Below are positions 1 through 7,645 of a DNA stretch of 39,901 nucleotides, piece after piece. A model generated the notes under the pieces. The model was not told the DNA's origin and made no database searches. It saw only the letters and a program-made list of their open reading frames with translations. Position numbers and translations under genes: made by a program. The DNA is from JBLHKS01 sp047620505 (GTDB taxonomy: Bacteria > Verrucomicrobiota > Verrucomicrobiia > Verrucomicrobiales > DEV007): NCBI GenBank assembly GCA_047620505.1, contig JBLHKS010000048.1:1-39901 (forward strand), in the 5' to 3' direction. How positions within the stretch are numbered: position 1 is the first letter of the stretch; each line of letters opens with the position of its first letter.

Positions 1-564
1 GCGAACACCTAGCATGTTCTTTGTCCGGAATATCAGGCGTAGCCATGGCCAGTAAGAGATCTTTTTTACACCAAACTTTCGCCATTCGGTCCGCACACCC
101 AGTTCATCCAGTTCGATATCCTCAATTTTTCTCAGTGTCTCCGGATCACGCAAGATTAAGGGTGCGGACCAAGATTCGTCAGGATCCAACGGATCCTCCG
201 CGGCCGGATGCCATGTCGCGAAAGCGAACAACTCAACCTGACCACTTTCGAGTGCAGGCACCTCGTGGGGAGGTAGCGGGACTTTCGGCAGTTTCTGGTC
301 TGGCCAAGTGAATTGAATCACGCCATCTGATTCCGCGCGTTTCAGGGAACCCATAGGAATTCCTGGATTGGAGGAAAAATTTTGTTGCTCGGGTGGCCAC
401 GATTCAAATACCGATGCCCACCCACTTTGATAGCCTGGCGTGTTTCGGCTTGCGGTTGGAGAGCTGAAATATTTCGGCCCTGACATCAGCCAGAAAAATA
501 CCGTTCCGACTGTCAGAAAGAGTCCAACGATAATCCAGCCCGCCCGTTTCGATTTTTTCGCCAT
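1..564 (-). CDS. Membrane-anchored hypothetical protein, C-terminus cut by window edge
   Basis: The minus strand is open from an ATG at 564-562 to the left edge, giving 188 codons without a stop, so the gene continues outside the window. The product starts MAKKSKRAGW and has one hydrophobic segment at about residues 9-27, preceded by lysines and arginines. This suggests an N-terminal anchor with the rest outside the cytoplasm. The remainder is rich in Trp and Pro with no motif I recognise. It is divergent from the thioredoxin gene at 642, leaving 77 bp for both promoters. Reading frame and codon use look genuine; the function is unknown. Confidence 0.7.
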   Translation of the reverse strand, partial: MAKKSKRAGWIIVGLFLTVGTVFFWLMSGPKYFSSPTASRNTPGYQSGWASVFESWPPEQQNFSSNPGIPMGSLKRAESDGVIQFTWPDQKLPKVPLPPHEVPALESGQVELFAFATWHPAAEDPLDPDESWSAPLILRDPETLRKIEDIELDELGVRTEWRKFGVKKISYWPWLRLIFRTKNMLGVR

Positions 565-641
565 CGCCAGAAAACATGCCTCAATTCGGCGGATTTTGGA
601 GGACGGATTTGCGCGAACTCGAATCGCGCCTATCGATTCTG

Positions 642-1427
642 ATGGCCTACGACCTCACTGATTTTCAAACTCAAGTCATCGAACGCAGCCGGGAAGTCCC
701 GGTTCTTGTCGACTTCTGGGCGGACTGGTGCGGCCCCTGCAAAATGCTTGGACCCGTCCTCGAAAAACTCGCGGGCGACGCGGCTGGAAAATGGGATCTC
801 GTCAAAATCGACACCGAAGCTCATGGCGAAATTTCTGGAAAATACGAAGTGCGCTCGATTCCCGATGTCCGGCTTTTCAAAGGCGGCGAAGAGGTCGATC
901 GATTCACCGGTTCCAAATCGGAGTCCGAAATTCTGAAGTTTCTTAAGAAGCATCTCGATTCAGAATCTGGTTCTCAGCTCGAAATTGCTCGGCAACTGCT
1001 GGGTGACGGCGAAACCGCAGCGGCTGAGAAATTGCTCGATGCGATCGAGGAAAAGGACGCGGAAGTTTGGATCGCGCTCGCAGCGGCGCGGCTCGAAACC
1101 GATCCAAGCAAGGTAGCCGAGGCGGTCGATAAAATTCCGTTAGGGTCAGAATTTGTCGATCGCGGAAATGCGCTCGTAGAAATGGCAGGATTGGCTCTGA
1201 AAGCGGACGCCTGGCCGGAAGGTCCGGGGCGCGAGGCTCTCGCCGAGATGCAGAAACGCAATTGGGACCCGGCGCTCGACAAACTGATTCGGTTAGTCGA
1301 GAAAGACCGGAATTTTGCCGAAGACGGAGCGGTCGCGGGCTGCAAATCGATTTTCCAGTTCATCGGTCTGAGACACGAAACGGCTGAAAAATATCACCGG
1401 CTGTTTTCCAGCGCGCTGTATTCATGA
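642..1427 (+). CDS. Thioredoxin-TPR protein (CnoX/YbbN-like chaperedoxin)
   Basis: The product has 261 residues. Residues 1-105 form a thioredoxin fold with the redox motif WCGPC (Cys30 and Cys33), the preceding VLVDFWADW strand, and a SIP cis-proline near residue 70. The rest is helical, with repeats such as ARQLLGDGETAAAEKLLDA and a C-terminal segment typical of YbbN-type proteins. In that family the thioredoxin and TPR parts together protect substrates from oxidation or aggregation. E. coli CnoX lacks a functional CxxC, whereas this protein keeps both cysteines and is probably redox-active. The ATG at 642 is chosen because the fold begins there; an upstream ATG at 576 would add 22 residues unlike the family. 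There is no clear ribosome binding site. The stop overlaps the next start (ATGA, 1424-1427), so the two genes are probably coupled. Confidence 0.85.
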   Translation: MAYDLTDFQTQVIERSREVPVLVDFWADWCGPCKMLGPVLEKLAGDAAGKWDLVKIDTEAHGEISGKYEVRSIPDVRLFKGGEEVDRFTGSKSESEILKFLKKHLDSESGSQLEIARQLLGDGETAAAEKLLDAIEEKDAEVWIALAAARLETDPSKVAEAVDKIPLGSEFVDRGNALVEMAGLALKADAWPEGPGREALAEMQKRNWDPALDKLIRLVEKDRNFAEDGAVAGCKSIFQFIGLRHETAEKYHRLFSSALYS

Positions 1428-3469
1428 GGACGAAATGTAGAACCGGATCTCCGCATCCGGCGCGGCCCCAAGCCGCGAATCGTTGGTCCGGCGTCCTACG
1501 CTTTCAGAAAAAGATCGCGACTTGGGGCCGCGCCCGGATACGGAGATCCGGAACTACGATTCTTGCGATCGGCCTGGCGGTGATTTCAGCTCAGGCTCAA
1601 AACGAAGACCGCGTTCTGTCGGCGGATTTCAACGCCGACAAGGAAAACCAGATGATGCGGGCCTACCTCAGGCGGCTCTGCCACGAAAAATTCGATAGCC
1701 GCCTGTCCGAACTGGAGCAGCTGGAAACGCCGGAGCAGATCGCCGAATATCAGGCGGAGCGGCGGGCGTTTCTCGAGATTACGTTCGAGATGCACGCGGA
1801 AAAAACACCTCTGAATCCGCGCGTAACCGGAAAACTCGACGGCGACGGTTTCACGATCGAAAAGATCGTTTTCGAAAGCCACCCTGGATTCTTCGTAACC
1901 GGAAATCTTTACCTTCCGGAAGGCGACGGGCCGCATCCGGCGATCCTCCATCCCTGCGGGCACACGAACAACGGGAAGGCGGCTGAGGTTTATCAGAAGG
2001 TGAGCATTCTCCTCGCGCAGAATGGGTTTGTCGTTTTCTGCTACGACCCGATTGGCCAGGGCGAACGCAAGCAGTTGATCGGCGCGGACGGCAAGCCGCG
2101 GCTGGGCGCGAGTTCAGAGCACGGCGCGGTTGGCGTCGCTCCGATTCTGGTTTTGCGAGACCTCGCGGCTTACATGGTATGGGACGCGGTTCGATCGCTC
2201 GATTTTCTGGAAACTCGGCCGGAAGTCGACCCGGAACGGCTGGGCTGCACAGGGAATTCCGGTGGTGGAAATATGACTAGCTACCTCATGGCCTACGACG
2301 AGCGGATCGCGGCGGCTGCGCCTGGCTGCTTCATGACGACGCATCGTTTCAAGAACGAATCGCCGGGTCCTGGCGATGCGGAGCAGAATCTAAATGGGCA
2401 GATTTCAGCGCGGTTTGATCACCCCGATTTCATCCTGACACGCGCGCCAAAACCTACGTTGATCCTCGCCGCGACGCACGATTTCGTTCCAATCGAAGGA
2501 ACGTGGGTCGCCTACAGGCAAGCGAAACGAATCTACACGAAGCTGGGTTTTCCAGAGCGCATCGAGTTGATCGAGGCGAATGAGAAGCACGGTTTTTCGA
2601 AGCCGCTTCGCGAAGGCGCGACCCGATTTTTCGCGCGTTGGCTCCAGGATCGACACATCGAAATCGTGGAGCCAGACGAGGTCAAAACGTTCGCGGAAGC
2701 CGATCTGCTCTGCACGCCGAAGGGCCAGGTTTCGAGATTGGAAGGCGCTCGTTCGATCCTCGATTTGAATCGCGAGCAAGCCGAGCGACTCCCCCTAACA
2801 TGGACAAAAGAACTGGATCTCGATCACGTCCGAGCGATCACAGGGATTGGATTTCTCGAGCACCTGCCGAAGCCGAAAGTCGAAGACCTCGGTGATGGAA
2901 AACTGATTTTACGGCCAGAAAAGGGGATCGCCCTGCCTGCCAGATTAAGCAAAGTCGGCAAAAATGAGCCAGTTTTGATCGTTAACGGAAAAGGCATGGC
3001 CGCGATGCGCGAAAGGGCTGATTCGCTGATCGCCGCCGGTCATCCCGTGATGCTCGTCGATCTCCGCGAGACGGGTGAGACCGAAACTCAGCAGTGGCGG
3101 TTCAACGGAGCCGAGGAAATGATCGCTTACATGTTGGGAACGAGTTTTCTGAAAATGCGGGCCGAGGACACGATGCAATGCGCGCGTTTTCTCGCGGAAA
3201 CGACCGGCCGGGATTCCGTGCGGATCATCGCGGTTGGCGAAGTCGGGCCTCCGGCCTTGCACGCGGCTGTTCTCGAACCTGAGCTGATTTCCAGTCTGCG
3301 TCTTGAAAACTCGATCGCGAGCTGGCGGCAGTTGCTCGAAATCGATGACGCGAGCGGCCAGTTGGCAAACGTGGTTCACGGCGGCCTGGTTTTCTACGAT
3401 CTGCCCAAGCTGATTGAGAAGTTTGGCAAGGATCGGGTGGAGATCGTCGACCCGACGGACGGGAATTGA
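1424..3469 (+). CDS. Secreted alpha/beta-hydrolase esterase (acetyl-xylan-esterase/dienelactone-hydrolase type) with interrupted signal peptide
   Basis: The product has 681 residues counted from the ATG at 1424. An alpha/beta-hydrolase domain is visible: a GNSGGG nucleophile elbow (Ser279), an acid in ATHDF (Asp353) and a histidine in EKHGF (His389). The LYLPEGDGPHPAILHPCGH stretch is typical of acetyl-xylan-esterase-like enzymes of Verrucomicrobia and Planctomycetes. A C-terminal region of about 280 residues has a second hydrolase-like pattern without an obvious nucleophile. A hydrophobic signal segment ending in ISAQAQ lies at about residues 45-58. The residues before it are encoded by a REP-like inverted repeat (1436-1558). 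Removing those 123 nt in frame gives MRTKILAIGLAVISAQAQ, an ordinary signal peptide. The ATGA overlap with the thioredoxin stop supports this start. The substrate is unknown; a carbohydrate ester is a guess from the family. Confidence 0.8.
   Translation: MRTKCRTGSPHPARPQAANRWSGVLRFQKKIATWGRARIRRSGTTILAIGLAVISAQAQNEDRVLSADFNADKENQMMRAYLRRLCHEKFDSRLSELEQLETPEQIAEYQAERRAFLEITFEMHAEKTPLNPRVTGKLDGDGFTIEKIVFESHPGFFVTGNLYLPEGDGPHPAILHPCGHTNNGKAAEVYQKVSILLAQNGFVVFCYDPIGQGERKQLIGADGKPRLGASSEHGAVGVAPILVLRDLAAYMVWDAVRSLDFLETRPEVDPERLGCTGNSGGGNMTSYLMAYDERIAAAAPGCFMTTHRFKNESPGPGDAEQNLNGQISARFDHPDFILTRAPKPTLILAATHDFVPIEGTWVAYRQAKRIYTKLGFPERIELIEANEKHGFSKPLREGATRFFARWLQDRHIEIVEPDEVKTFAEADLLCTPKGQVSRLEGARSILDLNREQAERLPLTWTKELDLDHVRAITGIGFLEHLPKPKVEDLGDGKLILRPEKGIALPARLSKVGKNEPVLIVNGKGMAAMRERADSLIAAGHPVMLVDLRETGETETQQWRFNGAEEMIAYMLGTSFLKMRAEDTMQCARFLAETTGRDSVRIIAVGEVGPPALHAAVLEPELISSLRLENSIASWRQLLEIDDASGQLANVVHGGLVFYDLPKLIEKFGKDRVEIVDPTDGN
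1436..1558. repeat. BIME-like REP/inverted-REP pair inside the esterase start
   Basis: Two near-identical arms face each other. The left arm (1437-1472) begins GTAG, then hairpin CCGGATCTCCGCATCCGG (1443-1460), then a tail ending CGGCCCCAAG. The right arm (1521-1557) is its reverse complement: tail CTTGGGGCCGCG, hairpin 1534-1551, CTAC 1554-1557. Each hairpin has a 6-bp CCGGAT/ATCCGG stem and a 6-nt loop. About 48 nt separate the arms. GTAG-headed hairpins in head-to-head pairs are the hallmark of REP/BIME elements mobilised by RAYT (TnpA-REP) transposases; no such gene is in the window. Confidence 0.75.
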
Positions 3470-3471
3470 CC

Positions 3472-3483
3472 CAGCAGCTGCTG
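3472..3483. repeat. Intergenic copy of iterated palindrome CAGCAGCTGCTG
   Basis: A perfect 12-bp palindrome fills most of the 17 bp between the convergent stop codons of the esterase (3469) and the SRPBCC gene (3487). Eleven more exact copies lie inside genes, at 5123, 10887, 13171, 15412, 17617, 19400, 20025, 22430, 25034, 28454 and 28780. This one is not protein-coding, so codon choice cannot explain it. Confidence 0.8.
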
Positions 3484-3486
3484 AGG

Positions 3487-4125
3487 TCAGCGGGCCGCGG
3501 CGACTTTCGATTCTGCCGCTTGCCGAAGTTCGAAAATTCGTGCGCGAATCGCCTTCATCATCGGCGGCAGGTCGGTCTGAAGGCTACGCTGAACGAGACT
3601 CTGCGGAACGAGAAATCCGGGATCGAGGAAGACTTGGTGGAAGAGAAAAACCGAGCCGCTTTGCCCGAAATCAGCACCATCGAGCACGAGCCAGCCTCCG
3701 GTTAACTCGCTCAGATCGCCCTCAGTGAGGTGGAATTCGATCTGCTTTTTCGGAGTGACCCTCTTTGAGCGGATCTGGAATTGAATCACGGGCAAAAACC
3801 CGATCTTGACCTCTTGCGCGATGAGCTGGCTGGTTTTCGTCCGCTCGAGCACTTTGCAGGAGCGCAGGGTTGGTTGGAATGCCGTCGCCGATTCCGGATC
3901 CATCAAAATTGCCCAGACTTCATCGCGAGTTGCGTGGAGTTGGATCGCAATTCCTGCGTGACCGCTGGCTTTTGGATTCTCGAAAAGCACGGTCTCGCCC
4001 CGAGCGAGTTTCTCCACAATCGAGGCAGTGAAATCGGGCTCAATCGGTGCCGGAATCTCGGCGAAAACCAGACTGGCTCCGCCGATGGCGAAAAGCAGCC
4101 CAACAAAAATAGAACGGGAAAACAT
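3487..4125 (-). CDS. Exported SRPBCC/START-like lipid- or ligand-binding protein
   Basis: The product has 212 residues from the ATG at 4125. It begins with a clear signal peptide (MFSRSIFVGLLFAIGG..., likely cleavage after VFA near residue 22). The rest resembles the SRPBCC (polyketide cyclase/START) fold: an opening strand and helix AIQLHATRDEVWAILMDPESA, a series of strands, and a long C-terminal helix PPMMKAIRARIFELRQAAE. Such domains hold hydrophobic ligands in a deep pocket; the ligand here is unknown. An upstream start at 4320 would overlap the lysC end and lacks a signal peptide, so it was not used. The gene lies 121 bp downstream of lysC on the same strand and converges on the esterase gene. 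Confidence 0.7.
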   Translation of the reverse strand: MFSRSIFVGLLFAIGGASLVFAEIPAPIEPDFTASIVEKLARGETVLFENPKASGHAGIAIQLHATRDEVWAILMDPESATAFQPTLRSCKVLERTKTSQLIAQEVKIGFLPVIQFQIRSKRVTPKKQIEFHLTEGDLSELTGGWLVLDGADFGQSGSVFLFHQVFLDPGFLVPQSLVQRSLQTDLPPMMKAIRARIFELRQAAESKVAAAR

Positions 4126-4169
4126 GCGAGGGAAAGAGTCGAGGACGTTTGTCTTCGCGGAATCACTGG

Positions 4170-4183
4170 ACCTGGTTCCAGGT
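4170..4183. other. Small perfect hairpin upstream of the SRPBCC gene
   Basis: ACCTGG-TT-CCAGGT is a perfect 6-bp stem with a 2-nt loop, located between lysC and the SRPBCC gene. No T-run follows on either strand, so it is not a standard terminator. It could be a protein-binding dyad. Confidence 0.3.
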
Positions 4184-4211
4184 TCTTTCCCTAATAATCG
4201 ATTCTGACGGA

Positions 4212-4236
4212 AATTTAACCAATCCGAATTGATTGT
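4212..4236 (-). terminator. Possible weak terminator after lysC
   Basis: Reading the minus strand just after the lysC stop, a 5-bp stem CAATC/GATTG (4220-4235) is followed by GTTAAATTT. The stem is short and the T-run poor, so this is only a candidate. Confidence 0.25.
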
Positions 4237-4246
4237 CGGACGAAAA

Positions 4247-5500
4247 TCAGCGGCGACTGGCGTCGTTCGGCTTACCAGCCAATTCGAATGCATCGTGAAC
4301 CACTTGGGCTGCACGCTCAATGTCGGCTTCGTCGATGATCACCGCTGTCTTGATCTCAGAAGTCGAGATCATCTGAATGTTCACGTCGTTGGCGGCGAGC
4401 GCTTTAAACATTTGCGCAGCAACGCCCGAGTGCGAGCGCATCCCGATTCCGACCACGCTAAGCTTCGCGATTCCGTCCTTCGCCGTCACTTTCACGCTCC
4501 CGCCCAGCTCGCTGATCACCGTTTGCAGCGCGTCTCGCGCTTTGTCGAGCTCGCCCTTGTTCAGCGTGAACGAAATATCGGTCACGCCGGAGAGATTCGT
4601 GGTCGAAACGTTCTGCACGATCATGTCGATCACGATGTTCGCATCGGCCAGGGCGCCGAAAATTTTCCCGGCAATTCCTGGTGTGTCACGGACGCCAGCG
4701 ATCGTTACTTTGGCTTGATCGCGTTCGAGACTAACGCCACGGATGACTACGGATTCCATGCTCATATCTTCTTCTTTTACGATCGTTCCCGGGTTTTGAT
4801 TCAGGCTGCTGCGAACTTCGAAGACGACGCCGAATTTATTCGCGAACTCGACTGAGCGCGACTGCATGACTTTGGCTCCGCTGCTGGCGAGTTCGAGCAT
4901 TTCGTCATAGCTGAGTTCGTTGATTTTGACCGCATCGGGGACGACGCGCGGGTCGCAGGTGAACACGCCGTCGACGTCCGTGAGGATCTGGCAGAGGTCC
5001 GCCTTGACCGCTGCTGCCATCGCGATCGCGGTCAGGTCCGATCCCCCGCGGCCGAGGGTTGTGATCAGGCCTTCCGGGCTGATGCCCTGGAAACCAGCGA
5101 GGATGACAATCGTTCCCTCGTCCAGCAGCTGCTGAACGCGATCCGCCTTGATATCGGCGATCCGGGCCTTCGTATGGACGCTGTCGGTCGAGATCCCGGC
5201 CTGCCGACCGGTCATCGAGCAAGCCTTGCCGCCCATCGCGTTGATCGCCATCGCGGTTAGCGCGATCGTAGTCTGCTCACCAGTCGAAAGCAGCACGTCC
5301 ATTTCGCGATCGGTCTGCGTTCCGCGATCAGTGACTTCGTCCGCAAGTGCGATGAGCTTGTTCGTCACGCCGCTCATCGCGGAAACGACGGCGATGACCT
5401 GATTTCCGGCCTGCTGCGTTTCGAGAATCCGCTTGGCGACGTTTTTGATTCTCTCAGCCGATCCGACTGAGGTGCCGCCGTATTTCTGGACGATGAGCAT
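4247..5500 (-). CDS. lysC: Aspartate kinase
   Basis: The product has 417 residues, the usual length of a monofunctional aspartokinase. It phosphorylates aspartate, the first step towards lysine, threonine, methionine and diaminopimelate. The kinase signature KYGGTSVGS is at residues 6-14 and GRGGSD at 150-155. Two ACT regulatory domains occupy about residues 265-405 (GKIFGALADANIVIDMIVQN and QMFKALAANDVNIQMISTSE), which suggests feedback control by an end-product amino acid such as lysine or threonine. It lies on the same strand as thrC, separated by a four-helix-bundle cassette whose inverted end begins 3 bp upstream of this ATG. Codons for VQQLL carry a copy of the iterated palindrome (5123-5134). 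Confidence 0.95.
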   Translation of the reverse strand: MLIVQKYGGTSVGSAERIKNVAKRILETQQAGNQVIAVVSAMSGVTNKLIALADEVTDRGTQTDREMDVLLSTGEQTTIALTAMAINAMGGKACSMTGRQAGISTDSVHTKARIADIKADRVQQLLDEGTIVILAGFQGISPEGLITTLGRGGSDLTAIAMAAAVKADLCQILTDVDGVFTCDPRVVPDAVKINELSYDEMLELASSGAKVMQSRSVEFANKFGVVFEVRSSLNQNPGTIVKEEDMSMESVVIRGVSLERDQAKVTIAGVRDTPGIAGKIFGALADANIVIDMIVQNVSTTNLSGVTDISFTLNKGELDKARDALQTVISELGGSVKVTAKDGIAKLSVVGIGMRSHSGVAAQMFKALAANDVNIQMISTSEIKTAVIIDEADIERAAQVVHDAFELAGKPNDASRR

Positions 5501-5502
5501 CG

Positions 5503-5537
5503 GGGACGGTGGATTATGGACTGTTGATGGTGGAATT
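5503..5537. repeat. Left 35-bp inverted end of the four-helix-bundle cassette
   Basis: It begins GGGAC and ends GATGGTGGAATT. Aligned by eye, about 28 of 35 positions match the opposite-strand copy at 5916-5950. The stop codon region of the enclosed gene lies within it, and it directly abuts the lysC start. Confidence 0.7.
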
Positions 5538-5930
5538 GGCTTCGGCGCTGACGGCTTTTATCAAGCCTTGAAGCGGGGCTATCGTGGCGTTCGTAAGATT
5601 CGTCAATTCAGTAAAGAGAGCCTCGTTGAGGTAGCCAACATCTCTGGCGACCAAGAGCGCGTATTCCGTTTCCTTTGCCGATCCCAAAGCGATGTGGAGG
5701 AACCGTAAAAACTCCTTCGGGCCTGCCCGTCCCGACCCTTCAGCGATGTTCGCGCCGACGCTGAAAGCGGATCTCCGGATCTGACTCGTGAGGCCGTAAA
5801 GTTCGTGCTTCGGAAATTCTTGAGTGGCCGAATAAATCCTAAGAGTCAGCGCGTGCGCTCGTTCCCAAGCGATGATTTTTCGGTAGTTTCGCTGTCTACG
5901 ATTTTCCACAGTCCAAATTCCACCATCCAC
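5514..5930 (-). CDS. Four-helix-bundle protein (23S rRNA intervening-sequence protein family)
   Basis: The product has up to 138 residues. Core sequence KIIAWERAHALTLRIYSATQEFPKHELYGLTSQIRRSAFSVGANIAEGSGR matches the four-helix-bundle family first seen in proteins encoded within 23S rRNA intervening sequences; its molecular function is not established. The pattern in order is an amphipathic first helix, the FPKHELYGLTSQIRRSA segment, NIAEG, then KEFLRFLHIALGSAKETEY. The apparent start is a GTG at 5930, inside the right inverted end. Translation could begin a few codons later, because the first 15 or so residues are encoded by the repeat. The stop falls in the left inverted end. The gene sits alone between thrC and lysC, as a mobile-looking passenger. 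Confidence 0.8.
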   Translation of the reverse strand: MDGGIWTVENRRQRNYRKIIAWERAHALTLRIYSATQEFPKHELYGLTSQIRRSAFSVGANIAEGSGRAGPKEFLRFLHIALGSAKETEYALLVARDVGYLNEALFTELTNLTNATIAPLQGLIKAVSAEANSTINSP

Positions 5931-5950
5931 AAGCCACAGTCCAAAGTCCC
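5916..5950. repeat. Right 35-bp inverted end of the four-helix-bundle cassette
   Basis: On the minus strand it reads from GGGAC to GATGGTGGAATT and mirrors 5503-5537. It ends directly against the thrC stop codon (5951-5953). Additional TGGACTGTGG-like repeats continue inward to about 5904. Confidence 0.7.
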
Positions 5951-7312
5951 CTAAATCGCTGCGTTCAGCATGATGAACGCTTTAATCGAATCGGCGGTCG
6001 GCTCAAGCTCGTAGTTCACGATCGGCTCGGTCTTCAGCGCTTCGAGCGCCGGATGTTTCGACTCTTCGCCGATCGCTTTGGAGATCACGTCTGGGAATTT
6101 CGCAGGATGCGCGGTACCCAGAACGATAGTGTTGCGATCCGGGTCGATGTTGGTGAAACCGCAAGCGGTGTGCGGATCGGTCACGTAGCCGTACTTTTCG
6201 TAGACCGATTTGATGTTTGTCAGGATCCCTTCATTATCCGTCCGGGTTGCGTCGAAGCTGTCCGGATTGAAATTCGGGATTTCGAGCCGTCCGGTTTCAT
6301 GGATCTGGCTCATCATTTTCGTCACCGCATCGCCGTCGCCGTCAACGTGGTAGTAGAGAAAGCGCTCGAAGTTTGAGGCGATCCCAATGTCCATCGACGG
6401 TGCGTAGCTCGGATGCACATCGCCCTGCTCGTAGACGCCGGTTTTGAAAAGCTTGTAGAGAATGTCGTTCTGGTTCGTCGCGACGACGAATTTGTTGCTG
6501 GGCAGGCCCATTTTTGCGGCGAGCCAACCAGCGAAAATATTCCCAAAATTCCCGGTAGGCACGACAAACTGAACGTCGTCCGCTTTCTCCGCGGGCAGCT
6601 GCATGAAGGCATGAATGTAGTAAACCGATTGGGCGAGGATTCGCGCTATGTTGATCGAATTCACCGCTGAAAGGCGGACGTCACGCTTGAAACTGGCGTC
6701 GTTGAAAAGGTGCTTCACGATCCGCTGCGCGTCATCAAACGAGCCTTCAATTGGGATCGGATAAATATTCTTCGCACCAGTGCAGGTCATCTGCCGCTCC
6801 TGAAATTCGGAAATCCGGCCCTTCGGATAGAGGATAAAAACGTTAACGCCTTCCTTGTCGGCCAAGCCGTGAATCGCGGCCGATCCGGTGTCCCCCGAAG
6901 TCGCACCAAGCACGTTGATCGAATCCCCGGTTCGCCGAATCTGGTCTTCGAACAAATTACCGACTAATTGTAAGCCGAAATCCTTGAATGCAAGAGTCGG
7001 GCCGTGGAACAACTCCAGAACGGAGAGGTTCTCGTCCAGTTTGCGCAGCGGTGCGATGCTGAGATCGTTGAAATTGGTATAGGACCGATCGACGAGTTTG
7101 AAGACTTCCTGAGGCGTGTGATCGGTGTCGAACAGCTCGAGAAAATCGACCGCGACCGCCGGATACGGCTCGGCATCATCGCTGATGAGGTCCTCGGGCA
7201 GGCTCGGTAATTCTTCAGGAACATAAAGCCCGCCGTCAGGGGCAAGACCGTTGGCGAATGCCTCAAAAAAGGAGGCAGGTTCGCAGTTTTTTCGTGTGCT
7301 GACGTATTTCAT
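5951..7312 (-). CDS. thrC: Threonine synthase
   Basis: The product has 453 residues from the ATG at 7312 (MKYVSTRKN). It converts O-phosphohomoserine to threonine using pyridoxal phosphate. The cofactor lysine is in HGPTLAFKDFGLQ (Lys110), and LGATSGDTGSAAIHG and VVPTGNFGNIFAGW are the usual phosphate and cofactor loops. N-terminal YVSTR and GGLYVPEELP are typical of the long (fungal/E. coli-like) class. An in-frame GTG at 7330 is possible, but the ATG matches the family start. A copy of GCAGCTGC lies inside (6595-6602). It is transcribed towards lysC, so the two aspartate-family genes probably once formed a tight operon now split by the cassette. Confidence 0.93.
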   Translation of the reverse strand: MKYVSTRKNCEPASFFEAFANGLAPDGGLYVPEELPSLPEDLISDDAEPYPAVAVDFLELFDTDHTPQEVFKLVDRSYTNFNDLSIAPLRKLDENLSVLELFHGPTLAFKDFGLQLVGNLFEDQIRRTGDSINVLGATSGDTGSAAIHGLADKEGVNVFILYPKGRISEFQERQMTCTGAKNIYPIPIEGSFDDAQRIVKHLFNDASFKRDVRLSAVNSINIARILAQSVYYIHAFMQLPAEKADDVQFVVPTGNFGNIFAGWLAAKMGLPSNKFVVATNQNDILYKLFKTGVYEQGDVHPSYAPSMDIGIASNFERFLYYHVDGDGDAVTKMMSQIHETGRLEIPNFNPDSFDATRTDNEGILTNIKSVYEKYGYVTDPHTACGFTNIDPDRNTIVLGTAHPAKFPDVISKAIGEESKHPALEALKTEPIVNYELEPTADSIKAFIMLNAAI

Positions 7313-7390
7313 GGTCGGACGGGGCGGCACTATGGCGGGTCGGGCCCCGGGCGCAAGGGAGGAAACCCGAGAGCCTTCGGGCGGTAAAAA

Positions 7391-7482
7391 GATTGAACCG
7401 CGGATTGCGCGGATGCTCGCGGATGGCTTTTAAGAAAAGACAAAAAAATCCGCGCCAATCCGCGCGATCCGCGGTCATTTTT
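7391..7482. terminator. Long imperfect hairpin with T-runs on both sides, possible bidirectional terminator or attenuator
   Basis: Left arm 7391-7430 (ACCGCGGATTGCGCGGAT core) pairs with right arm 7443-7482 (ATCCGCGCGATCCGCGGT core). The arms consist of an iterated GCGGAT unit. On the plus strand the stem is followed by ATTTTTT, and on the minus strand by CAATCTTTTT. It lies between the divergent thrC and histidine-kinase genes. The rest of 7313-7645 (333 bases) holds no gene and no promoter I can defend. Confidence 0.55.
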
Positions 7483-7645
7483 TCGCCCGAATTTCTACGG
7501 ACTCGCCGACGCTTCTAGGCCGAGGAAAATCACGAGTTGAACTAATTTTTTCCACATCCCTGAACTTCGGTGTTGCCCGAGCCAGGTTTCCACCGAAATT
7601 TCGCGGCTCAGTCCCAGGGGGGGATTGCCGTTTGCGCGCCTAATA

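Noticed and set aside
576..641. Longer thioredoxin from an ATG at 576
   Set aside because: It adds 22 residues not seen in the family and leaves only 11 bp to the divergent start.
4126..4320. N-terminal extension of the SRPBCC protein to a start at 4320
   Set aside because: It overlaps the lysC 3' end and would bury the signal peptide; the ATG at 4125 gives a normal exported protein.
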